Shown: positions 1 to 5,432 of the stretch, in pieces | Numbering within the stretch: the first letter of the stretch is position 1 | How the letters are laid out: each line of letters begins with the position of its first letter | NCBI GenBank assembly: GCA_003456155.1 | Contig: DMPC01000222.1 | Location: 1 to 6,663, forward strand | DNA: 6,663 bases | Direction: 5' to 3' | Source: Actinomycetota bacterium | GTDB taxonomy: Bacteria; Actinomycetota; Actinomycetes; S36-B12 | Position numbers and translations under genes: made by a program | Notes under the pieces: model-generated | Database searches by the model: none | What the model saw: only the letters and a program-made list of their open reading frames with translations | What the model was told of the DNA's origin: nothing

Positions 1-402
1 GGCACCCCGCGTGACATCTACTACGCCCCGGCCACCCCGTTCGTGGCAGGCTTCATCGGCAAGGCGAACATCGCGCCGGGCGAGGTCGTCAGGAGTGATG
101 CAGGCGTCGTGGGGCAGTGGGGGAGTCTGACCTTCCCCGTTCCGAACTCGACTCCGGTTGGGCCCTGCTACTTCTCCCTGCGCCCGGAAGCGACGCGCCT
201 CGGGTCGGATGCGGGCGAGATCCGGGCTGAAGGGGTCATCACCGACATCATCTTCCTCGGAGACAGTTCCGAGGTGGTCGTGTCCGCTTCCGGTCTCGAC
301 TTGATCGCGAAGGTGCCCGCCCACGTCGGGTTCCAGTGCCGCGTCGGCCAGGCGGCCACGGTGTCCTTCAGCGCTGCGGATGTCGTGCGTGTCAACGGCT
401 AG
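1..402 (+). CDS. ABC importer ATP-binding subunit, PotA-like, C-terminal part (5' truncated by window)
   Basis: This is the last 133 codons of the ATPase that powers a Pot-type importer on the cytoplasmic face of the membrane. The reading frame is open from base 1 and ends at TAG 400-402. The Walker A, Walker B, signature and H-loop segments lie upstream of the window and cannot be checked. The first visible residues (GTPRDIYYAPATPFVAGFIG, visible residues 1-20) are the hallmark joint between the nucleotide-binding domain and the C-terminal barrel in PotA/MalK-type ATPases. The rest fits a TOBE_2 regulatory/substrate-sensing domain: an 'LRPEA' strand at about visible residues 60-64, then 'GVITDIIFLGDSSEVVV' and a closing 'VGQAATVSF' strand. 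The gene is followed directly by two permease genes, the usual order for the class. The identity as a Pot-like ATPase is firm; the transported substrate is not known. The same frame contains an internal GTG at 43, which is not a real start. Confidence 0.93.
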   Translation, partial: GTPRDIYYAPATPFVAGFIGKANIAPGEVVRSDAGVVGQWGSLTFPVPNSTPVGPCYFSLRPEATRLGSDAGEIRAEGVITDIIFLGDSSEVVVSASGLDLIAKVPAHVGFQCRVGQAATVSFSAADVVRVNG

Positions 403-1261
403 TGAGGTCCCGTTCGCGGTGAGGGCACGCCAATGGCTGGTGTTGACCCCGGTGATGCTCTGGATCGCCGCGCTCGTGCTGATCCCGAACATCCTCATGC
501 TTGTCTACAGTCTCTGGTCGACCGAGGAGGGGGTCCTCAGGCGCGAGTTCAGCCTCACGAACTATGTAGACGTCCTCACGAACGACGTGACGTTGACCAT
601 CCTCCTTCGGACGCTTCTGACGGCGATCGGCGCCGCTCTCCTCGCCACGGCTATCGCGTACGCCATGGCATGGTTCGTCGTCAAGAAGCTGACCCGGTGG
701 CGCATGCTGGCGGTGCTCCTGGTGATCGTCCCGCTCTGGATCAGCTACCTCGTGCGCGTCTACTCGTGGAAGATCCTTCTTGGTGAGAGCGGTGTCATCA
801 ACTCCACCTTCCTGGCCGTGGGAATCATCGACGAGCCCCTGTCGTTCATGCTCTACTCGCGCTTCTCCGTCTTCGTGACCCTCACCTACGTCTCCATCCC
901 GTTCGCTTTCGTGGCTGCTTACAGCGCGCTCGAGCGGATTCCCAAGTCGCTCCTCGAGGCGAGCGCCGACTCTGGGGCAACGCCGGGTCGAGCTTTCCGG
1001 ACCGTGGTCTGGCCCCTGTCCCGTCAGGGCGTGGGTATCGGCTTCGCCCTCGCATTCCTGCTCTGCGTGGGCGACTATCTGACGCCCGCCATGGTCGGTG
1101 GCCTTCAGGGCACGATGTTCGGCTCGCTCATCGTCAACCAGTTCGGGTTGGCGAACAACTGGCCGCTCGGTGCGGCCATGTCGATAGTCCTCCTCGCCGC
1201 CACGGGAGCCCTCCTCGCTGCGGTTGCTCGAGCCTCGCGATCGGAGGGGATCCTTGAGTAG
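380..1261 (+). CDS. ABC transporter permease, PotB-like
   Basis: Inner-membrane channel subunit of the importer (BPD_transp_1 family), 293 residues if started at ATG 380, which is normal for PotB-type permeases. About six hydrophobic segments are visible, near residues 20-42, 75-100, 108-128, 160-182, 215-232 and 262-282. The cytoplasmic EAA loop that docks on the ATPase is at residues 193-213: it starts EASADSGA and ends at a conserved Trp-Pro-Leu. The 'VPLWISYLVRVYSW' stretch at 117-130 is typical of the PotB/PotH half of the heterodimer. From ATG 380 the gene overlaps the ATPase gene by 23 nt, but no Shine-Dalgarno precedes that ATG. GTG 419 is an alternative, with GAGG at 404-407, removing 13 residues and giving a 16-nt gap. 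The first membrane segment is intact with either start. The function is secure at family level; the substrate is unknown. Confidence 0.92.
   Translation: MSCVSTASEVPFAVRARQWLVLTPVMLWIAALVLIPNILMLVYSLWSTEEGVLRREFSLTNYVDVLTNDVTLTILLRTLLTAIGAALLATAIAYAMAWFVVKKLTRWRMLAVLLVIVPLWISYLVRVYSWKILLGESGVINSTFLAVGIIDEPLSFMLYSRFSVFVTLTYVSIPFAFVAAYSALERIPKSLLEASADSGATPGRAFRTVVWPLSRQGVGIGFALAFLLCVGDYLTPAMVGGLQGTMFGSLIVNQFGLANNWPLGAAMSIVLLAATGALLAAVARASRSEGILE
1243..1249 (+). promoter_or_regulatory. Shine-Dalgarno GGAGGGG deciding a TTG start
   Basis: GGAGGGG sits inside the last codons of the PotB-like gene. Its GGAGG core ends 6 nt before TTG 1254. It is the only strong ribosome binding site near the start of the second permease and is the reason for choosing TTG 1254 over the further-upstream in-frame TTG at 1224. 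Confidence 0.75.
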
Positions 1262-2135
1262 CACCACTGCGGCGCTGTCGACGCCCACTCACTCCCCTGC
1301 ATCCCGCGTGCGGTCCTTCGTCGGCTGGGTTGCGTTCCTCAGCGCCTACCTGTTCCTGTACGCGCCACTGCTCACCATCGGTGTCTTCGCCCTGAACGAC
1401 TCCACGGTCCAGGCGTTGCCGTGGTCGGGCTTCACTCTGCGCTGGTTCCTGGGGATTCCGGACAACGGCCCGCTCATCTCGTCCTTGACGTTCGGGCTGA
1501 CCGTCTCCGTGCTGGTCGTGACGATCTCGGCTGTCGTCGGAACCTTCTTCGCCGTCTCCCTCAACGGCCGGGGGAGGCGCACGTCAAATGTGCTCACCGC
1601 GGCTGTCGTGATCCCTGCGATCGTTCCCGGAATGGTGTTGGGCCTCTCGCTCGCGATCGCCTTCCGCTATATGGGCCTGGCGCCGGGCATGTGGACGATC
1701 GTCCTGGGTCAGCTCACCTTCACTCTGCCGGTCGTGATGCTCGTCGTCCTGACACGACTGCGGCGCCTCGACCCTTCCCTCGTCCAGGCGTCCATGGACC
1801 TGGGGGCGACACGCTGGCGAACGTTCTGGCACGTGGTCTTCCCCCAGATACGCAGCACGGTCGTGGCTGCCTGCCTGCTCACGTTCACACTGTCCTTCGA
1901 CGAGGTGATCGTCACCTTCTTCCTGGCCGGGACTCAGCCAACCTTCCCGCTCTTCATCTGGGCGCAGACGCGGTTCGGATTCACGCCGGAGATCAACGCC
2001 ATCGTCACGATCATCGGCACGCTCAGTGTCGTCCTCATCGTCATCGCCACGGCGGTGATCGAGCGACAGGTCGATCCGTATGCCCAGTCCAGCACGCGAC
2101 GCCGTTCCCGACGCGCGGACACGAAGGTTCATTAA
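1254..2135 (+). CDS. ABC transporter permease, PotC-like
   Basis: Second membrane subunit of the importer, 293 residues from TTG 1254 to TAA 2133-2135. The TTG is chosen because GGAGGGG lies just upstream. It overlaps the stop of the PotB-like gene by 8 nt, which implies translational coupling. Hydrophobic segments lie near residues 22-44, 78-102, 115-138, 146-168, 200-222 and 247-268. After the first segment comes a PotC-type motif, 'LPWSGFTLRWF' at 55-65, followed by the usual Asn at 71. The EAA loop spans roughly 176-199 (QASMDLGA, then Phe191 and Pro197). The 'SFDEVIVTFFLAG' motif at 214-226 is strongly characteristic of PotC/PotI proteins. The C-terminus is a basic tail rich in Arg, probably cytoplasmic. 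The protein should pair with the preceding permease and the ATPase; no substrate-binding protein gene is visible. The extra 22-residue hydrophilic N-terminus before the first segment is unremarkable. Confidence 0.93.
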   Translation: MSSTTAALSTPTHSPASRVRSFVGWVAFLSAYLFLYAPLLTIGVFALNDSTVQALPWSGFTLRWFLGIPDNGPLISSLTFGLTVSVLVVTISAVVGTFFAVSLNGRGRRTSNVLTAAVVIPAIVPGMVLGLSLAIAFRYMGLAPGMWTIVLGQLTFTLPVVMLVVLTRLRRLDPSLVQASMDLGATRWRTFWHVVFPQIRSTVVAACLLTFTLSFDEVIVTFFLAGTQPTFPLFIWAQTRFGFTPEINAIVTIIGTLSVVLIVIATAVIERQVDPYAQSSTRRRSRRADTKVH

Positions 2136-2157
2136 CTGCCCACAACGGGCTCACACT

Positions 2158-2162
2158 GGAGG
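2158..2162 (+). promoter_or_regulatory. Shine-Dalgarno GGAGG for the first SDR
   Basis: GGAGG lies 4 nt before ATG 2167 (ggaggaaacATG). It fixes the start of the first short-chain dehydrogenase in the 31-nt gap after the PotC-like gene and rules out the in-frame upstream extension that would begin inside the permease at 2080. Confidence 0.75.
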
Positions 2163-2166
2163 AAAC

Positions 2167-2895
2167 ATGTCATCAAGGGCTCTGGTCACCGGAGCGTCGT
2201 CGGGGGTCGGTCTCGCAACCGCCCGAATGATCCACCGGCAGGGGGGTTCTGTCGCGCTGATCGCGCGACGAGCCGAGTTGCTGGACGATCTCGTCGCGGA
2301 ACTCGGCGAGGGCGCCATTGCCCTGCCTGCCGACGTCTCCGACCCTGAGGCGGTCTCGGTCGCCGTTGCGGCTGCGTTTGAGGCGCTGGGCGATATCGAT
2401 CTGGTCGTCAACGCGGCAGGGGTCGACGGCCCGGCGCCGCTGGAGGATCAGGACGCGCGCAAGTGGCAGACGACTATCGGTGTCAATCTGTCGGGCTCGT
2501 TCTACGTCGCCCGGGAGGCCGCCCTCCGAATGAAGGAGGGGTGCATCGTCAACCTCGGCTCTGAACTCTCCACGATCGGCATGGGGCTCTACGTCGACTA
2601 CTGCGCGTCAAAGGCAGGGATCATCGGCCTGACGAAGGCGATGGCCGCCGAACTCGCCCCTCGGGGCATCCGAGTAAACGCCGTCTGCCCGGGCCCGATC
2701 GACACCCCGATGATGGAAGCCGAGCTGGCCTGGTTCCCCGATCCGGAGGCCGTCCGAGTCGAGGCCATCAATCGCGTGCCCCTCAAGCGCTGGGCCACCG
2801 CGGAGGAAGTCGCCGAAGCGATCCTGTTCATGGCTTCCGCCACGTTCGCCACCGGGGCCTGCCTTGCGCTCGATGGCGGAACAACAGCCATCTGA
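2167..2895 (+). CDS. Short-chain dehydrogenase/reductase (classical SDR), probably NADP(H)-preferring
   Basis: Cytosolic nicotinamide-dependent oxidoreductase of 242 residues, a normal length for a classical SDR with a single Rossmann fold. The dinucleotide-binding TGASSGVG motif is at residues 8-15. The second strand ends in 'LIARR' with Arg34 and Arg35, a pattern that in this family usually binds the 2'-phosphate of NADP(H). Asp56-Val57 contacts the adenine, and the NAAG motif is at 82-85. The catalytic tetrad is complete: Asn107, Ser132, Tyr145 and Lys149 (YCASK). The PG motif follows at 175-176, and the C-terminus carries the common 'LDGG' turn at 235-238. The best general match is the FabG/glucose-dehydrogenase-like group. 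The substrate cannot be inferred from sequence; from context it may oxidise or reduce a hydroxyl or keto group of the imported compound. ATG 2167 is chosen because of its adjacent GGAGG. The gene lies 31 nt after the permease gene, in the same transcription unit. Confidence 0.93.
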   Translation: MSSRALVTGASSGVGLATARMIHRQGGSVALIARRAELLDDLVAELGEGAIALPADVSDPEAVSVAVAAAFEALGDIDLVVNAAGVDGPAPLEDQDARKWQTTIGVNLSGSFYVAREAALRMKEGCIVNLGSELSTIGMGLYVDYCASKAGIIGLTKAMAAELAPRGIRVNAVCPGPIDTPMMEAELAWFPDPEAVRVEAINRVPLKRWATAEEVAEAILFMASATFATGACLALDGGTTAI

Positions 2896-2916
2896 CCCAC
2901 CCACACGACCCACCCA
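2894..2916 (+). repeat. Short perfect direct repeat, GACCCACCCA x2
   Basis: Two identical 10-nt copies of GACCCACCCA (2894-2903 and 2907-2916) are separated by CAC. The first copy starts inside the TGA stop codon of the first SDR. Both lie in the 46-nt gap between the two SDR genes. The stretch is rich in C and A and almost without G on the transcript. No function is shown; it may be chance. Confidence 0.6.
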
Positions 2917-2926
2917 TATCGACGAC

Positions 2927-2931
2927 AGGAG
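2927..2931 (+). promoter_or_regulatory. Shine-Dalgarno AGGAG for the second SDR
   Basis: AGGAG ends 10 nt before ATG 2942 and 16 nt before the in-frame ATG 2948. The spacing is slightly long, but the shorter one favours ATG 2942. Confidence 0.55.
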
Positions 2932-2941
2932 TGATCACATC

Positions 2942-3709
2942 ATGCGTATGAACAACAAGGTCGGACTGGTGACAGGAGCGGCGTCCGGACTCGGCTACGA
3001 GTCGGCCAAGCTCATGGCGGAGGAAGGCGCAGCCGTCCTGCTCTGCGACATCGACACCGAGACGGGCGAGCGCGCCGCTCAGGAGATTCGTAACGCGGGA
3101 GGAACGGCCCTCTTTGAGCGTTGCGACGTGTCCAAGGAGGACGACATCATCGCAGCGATCGCTCGCGTCCGCCGCGAGTGGAACGGGTTCGACTTCATCC
3201 ACAACAATGCGGGTATTCAGCTCGAGAAGACCATCCTCGACACCACCAACGAGGAGTGGGATGCCATCAACACGGTCAACCTGAAGGCAGTCTTCTGGGG
3301 CAGCAAGCACGCGGTCGTGGCCATGCGCGAGACGGGTGGTGGGTCCATCGTCAACACCGCGTCCGCGCTGTCGCTGGTGGGAGACCCCTTCCTGCCTGCC
3401 TACACCGCGACCAAGCACGGTGTCCTCGGCCTGACCCGTGCGGTCGGTGCGGCGTACGCGATCGACGGGATCCGCTGCAACTGCGTGTGCCCGGGCGACA
3501 TGGAGACGCCGATGATCATCAAGTACTGGGAGGCCACGGGCAACCCGGAGCAGGCGAAGATCGACATGGGCGCCGCCTATCCGGCGAAGAAGATCGGGCA
3601 CCCGCGCGAGGTGGCGCAGATGGTCCTGTTCCTCGCCTCCGACGAGTCCTCGTACGTCAACGCGTCGTACATGGTCGTCGACGGCGGACTGCTCTCGAAG
3701 TGCTACTGA
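2942..3709 (+). CDS. Short-chain dehydrogenase/reductase (classical SDR), probably NAD(H)-dependent
   Basis: Second cytosolic SDR, 255 residues from ATG 2942 to TGA 3707-3709, a standard length. TGAASGLG at 11-18 is the nucleotide-binding loop. The second strand ends in Cys35-Asp36, and an Asp here normally selects NAD(H) by binding the ribose hydroxyls. Asp62-Val63, NNAG at 88-91, and the catalytic residues Asn113, Ser141, Tyr154 and Lys158 (YTATK) are all present, followed by Pro184-Gly185. A CNCVC run at 179-183 precedes the PG motif. The C-terminus 'VDGGLLSKCY' departs from the usual ending after the conserved DGG. It is clearly different in sequence from the preceding SDR, so this is not a recent tandem duplication. 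Its likely role is a dehydrogenase step on a sugar-like or hydroxy-acid intermediate of the operon's pathway; the actual substrate is unknown. An ATG at 2948 is an alternative start that loses two residues. Confidence 0.93.
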   Translation: MRMNNKVGLVTGAASGLGYESAKLMAEEGAAVLLCDIDTETGERAAQEIRNAGGTALFERCDVSKEDDIIAAIARVRREWNGFDFIHNNAGIQLEKTILDTTNEEWDAINTVNLKAVFWGSKHAVVAMRETGGGSIVNTASALSLVGDPFLPAYTATKHGVLGLTRAVGAAYAIDGIRCNCVCPGDMETPMIIKYWEATGNPEQAKIDMGAAYPAKKIGHPREVAQMVLFLASDESSYVNASYMVVDGGLLSKCY

Positions 3710-3711
3710 GG
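3708..3711 (+). promoter_or_regulatory. Shine-Dalgarno GAGG overlapping the upstream stop codon
   Basis: GAGG overlaps the TGA stop of the second SDR and lies 5 nt before ATG 3717. It favours ATG 3717 over GTG 3711, which would itself be part of this ribosome binding site. It suggests coupled translation of the flavoprotein with the SDR. Confidence 0.65.
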
Positions 3712-3716
3712 TGGCG

Positions 3717-5426
3717 ATGAACTCCCAGTTCGATGCCATCGTCGTGGGGTCGGGCCATAACGGCCTGATCGCCGCAAACTACCTGAGTGACGCCGGCAAG
3801 AAGGTCGCGGTCGTCGAACGCCGCGGCCTGGTGGGTGGGGCTACGGTCACGGAGGAGGTGATTCCGGGTTTCCGGGCATCCGCCTGCTCGTACGTCTCCG
3901 GCCTGCTGCACCCGCGCATCCTCAAGGATCTCGGCCTCGAGGCGTTCGGCCTCGACCTGTACCAGACCGAGATGGGGTCGGCGAGCCTTCTCCGTGACGG
4001 CCGACACCTGTTCCTGTACAACGATCTCAGTCGAACGCTGAGGGAGATGCAGGATGTCGCCGGTGCGGACGCGGACGCCCTGGTGGCCTTCGGGCTCCGC
4101 CTCGAGCGCTTCGCGGCGATCACGGGGCAGTGGCTCCTCACGCCATCACCGCCGTCCGTCCACGAGGTGATGGGGGCCTTCTACGAGTCGGGCGAGGGGG
4201 ATCTGTTCAACGAGTTCTTCACGCTCAGCGTGCTCGATCTTCTTGACCGGTACTTCAGCACCGACATCGTCAAGGGGCTGTTCACCTTCCTCGCGGTCGT
4301 GAGCGTGTGGGGTGGTCCGCGGACCCCCGGGTGGTCCTACGTCTATGGCCACCATGCGACGGGGGAATTCAACGGTCACATGGGCCAGTTCGCGTTCCCT
4401 CGTGGCGGGATGGGGGCCATCGCGGAGTCGCTGGCAGCTCGGGCCAGGGCTCGCGGGGCGGTGGTTCGCACGAATGCCCCGGTGGCCTCGATCATCGTCG
4501 AGCGGGGCCGCGTGGGTGGAGTGGTTCTGGACAATGGTGAAGAACTCCGCGCCCCTGTGGTCCTGTCCAACGCCGATCCGCGACGCACCTTCCTGTCGCT
4601 GGTGGACTCACGGCACCTGCCCGACGAGTACACCCGGCAGATCACGACGTACGACAACCGCGGCTCCATGGCGCGTGTCTTCCTCGCCCTGGACAGCCTG
4701 CCGGACTTCATCGGGTGCGCACCGGGGATGGGACCCCAGCACCGCGGACTCACTCTGCTGGGGGCGGAGGTGGAGAACTTCCAGAGAATCGGCGATGCAC
4801 AGCAGCATGGTCGGGTACCGGACGACTTTCCCATCGAGTTCATCATCCAGACTGCCAGCGACGACACGTTGGCGCCTCCGGGGAAGCACGTGCTCAGCAC
4901 GGGCATCCAGCAGCTCCCCTTCGAGCTGGAGAACGGGACATGGGATGACTATCGCGACGAGTTCACGGCGAAGGTCATCAACATCCTGTCCGACTACTCG
5001 CCGGGCATCAAGGAGCGAATCATCGGGACGCACACCATTACTCCATTGGACTTGGAGCGCGAGTACGCCCTGCCGGGCGGCAACATCTTCCACGGCGCCA
5101 TGACCTTGGGGCAGCTCTATTCCAGTCGACCGGTACCGGGATACGAGTCATACCGCTCCCCGATCCCGGGGCTCTACCTGTGCGGTGCGGGTACCCATCC
5201 GGGAGGCGGCGTGATGGGCGCGCCGGGCTACAACGCGGCCCGGGCCGTGATGGTCGACGAGTCAACGGGAGGGTGGCGTCCGAGGTCCAGCAGTGGCGTC
5301 ACAACGATCACAGGCGCACCCCTGCGGCACCGGATGATGTCCAAGCCGAGGGTCAGGAAGGTCGCCTTGGCGCTGGCCCGCCAGCCGTTGCTGGCGCCGC
5401 TTGTCGACCGGGCCAGCAAGCGCTGA
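3717..5426 (+). CDS. FAD-dependent oxidoreductase, phytoene-desaturase-like / PYROXD2-like
   Basis: Flavoprotein of 569 residues from ATG 3717 to TGA 5424-5426. The N-terminal FAD-binding Rossmann motif is VVGSGHNGLIAA at residues 9-20, with Glu34 placed to bind the ribose and a Gly-Gly at 40-41 completing the extended motif. The GHNG form and the following 'TEEVIPGFRASACSYVSG' stretch are typical of the COG1233/PYROXD2 group rather than of carotenoid CrtI enzymes. A C-terminal FAD-binding segment begins IPGLYLCGAGTHPGGG at 483-498 and continues through 'GAPGYNAA' at 501-508. About 60 further residues, polar and basic with an amphipathic end, follow that motif. No signal peptide or obvious membrane segment is seen. 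The family belongs to the amine oxidase/phytoene desaturase fold and its substrates are mostly uncharacterised. No carotenoid genes are nearby, so phytoene is unlikely; an imported or processed catabolite is the better guess. The gene begins 7 nt after the second SDR. Confidence 0.9.
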   Translation: MNSQFDAIVVGSGHNGLIAANYLSDAGKKVAVVERRGLVGGATVTEEVIPGFRASACSYVSGLLHPRILKDLGLEAFGLDLYQTEMGSASLLRDGRHLFLYNDLSRTLREMQDVAGADADALVAFGLRLERFAAITGQWLLTPSPPSVHEVMGAFYESGEGDLFNEFFTLSVLDLLDRYFSTDIVKGLFTFLAVVSVWGGPRTPGWSYVYGHHATGEFNGHMGQFAFPRGGMGAIAESLAARARARGAVVRTNAPVASIIVERGRVGGVVLDNGEELRAPVVLSNADPRRTFLSLVDSRHLPDEYTRQITTYDNRGSMARVFLALDSLPDFIGCAPGMGPQHRGLTLLGAEVENFQRIGDAQQHGRVPDDFPIEFIIQTASDDTLAPPGKHVLSTGIQQLPFELENGTWDDYRDEFTAKVINILSDYSPGIKERIIGTHTITPLDLEREYALPGGNIFHGAMTLGQLYSSRPVPGYESYRSPIPGLYLCGAGTHPGGGVMGAPGYNAARAVMVDESTGGWRPRSSSGVTTITGAPLRHRMMSKPRVRKVALALARQPLLAPLVDRASKR

Positions 5427-5432
5427 ACGACG

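Noticed and set aside
392..1288. 298-codon open frame on the minus strand opposite the PotB-like gene
   Set aside because: It encodes a highly charged Arg/Asp/Glu/His-rich string with no recognisable domain, as expected for the antisense of a high-GC membrane protein gene.
2138..2150. Small inverted repeat GCCC-ACAAC-GGGC after the PotC-like gene as a terminator
   Set aside because: The stem is only 4 bp, no T-run follows, and a ribosome binding site comes 8 nt later; it is too weak to be an intrinsic terminator.
2080..2166. N-terminal extension of the first SDR starting inside the PotC-like gene
   Set aside because: The added residues are polar and unlike any SDR N-terminus, and a GGAGG sits directly before ATG 2167, where the Rossmann fold begins.
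1421..2230. 269-codon plus-strand open frame overlapping the PotC-like gene
   Set aside because: Alternative-frame shadow with Arg/His/Gly-rich composition and no hydrophobic or domain pattern; the real permease frame has clear PotC motifs.
3711..3716. GTG 3711 as the start of the flavoprotein
   Set aside because: It would overlap its own putative Shine-Dalgarno; ATG 3717 has GAGG at proper spacing and adds nothing less than two nonessential residues.
2828..3739. 303-codon minus-strand open frame opposite the second SDR
   Set aside because: The opposite strand encodes a complete SDR with all catalytic motifs; the antisense product is low-complexity and matches nothing.
3717..5426. Assignment of the flavoprotein as carotenoid phytoene desaturase (crtI)
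   Set aside because: Family-level resemblance only; the GHNG motif form, length and lack of crtB or other carotenoid genes argue against it.
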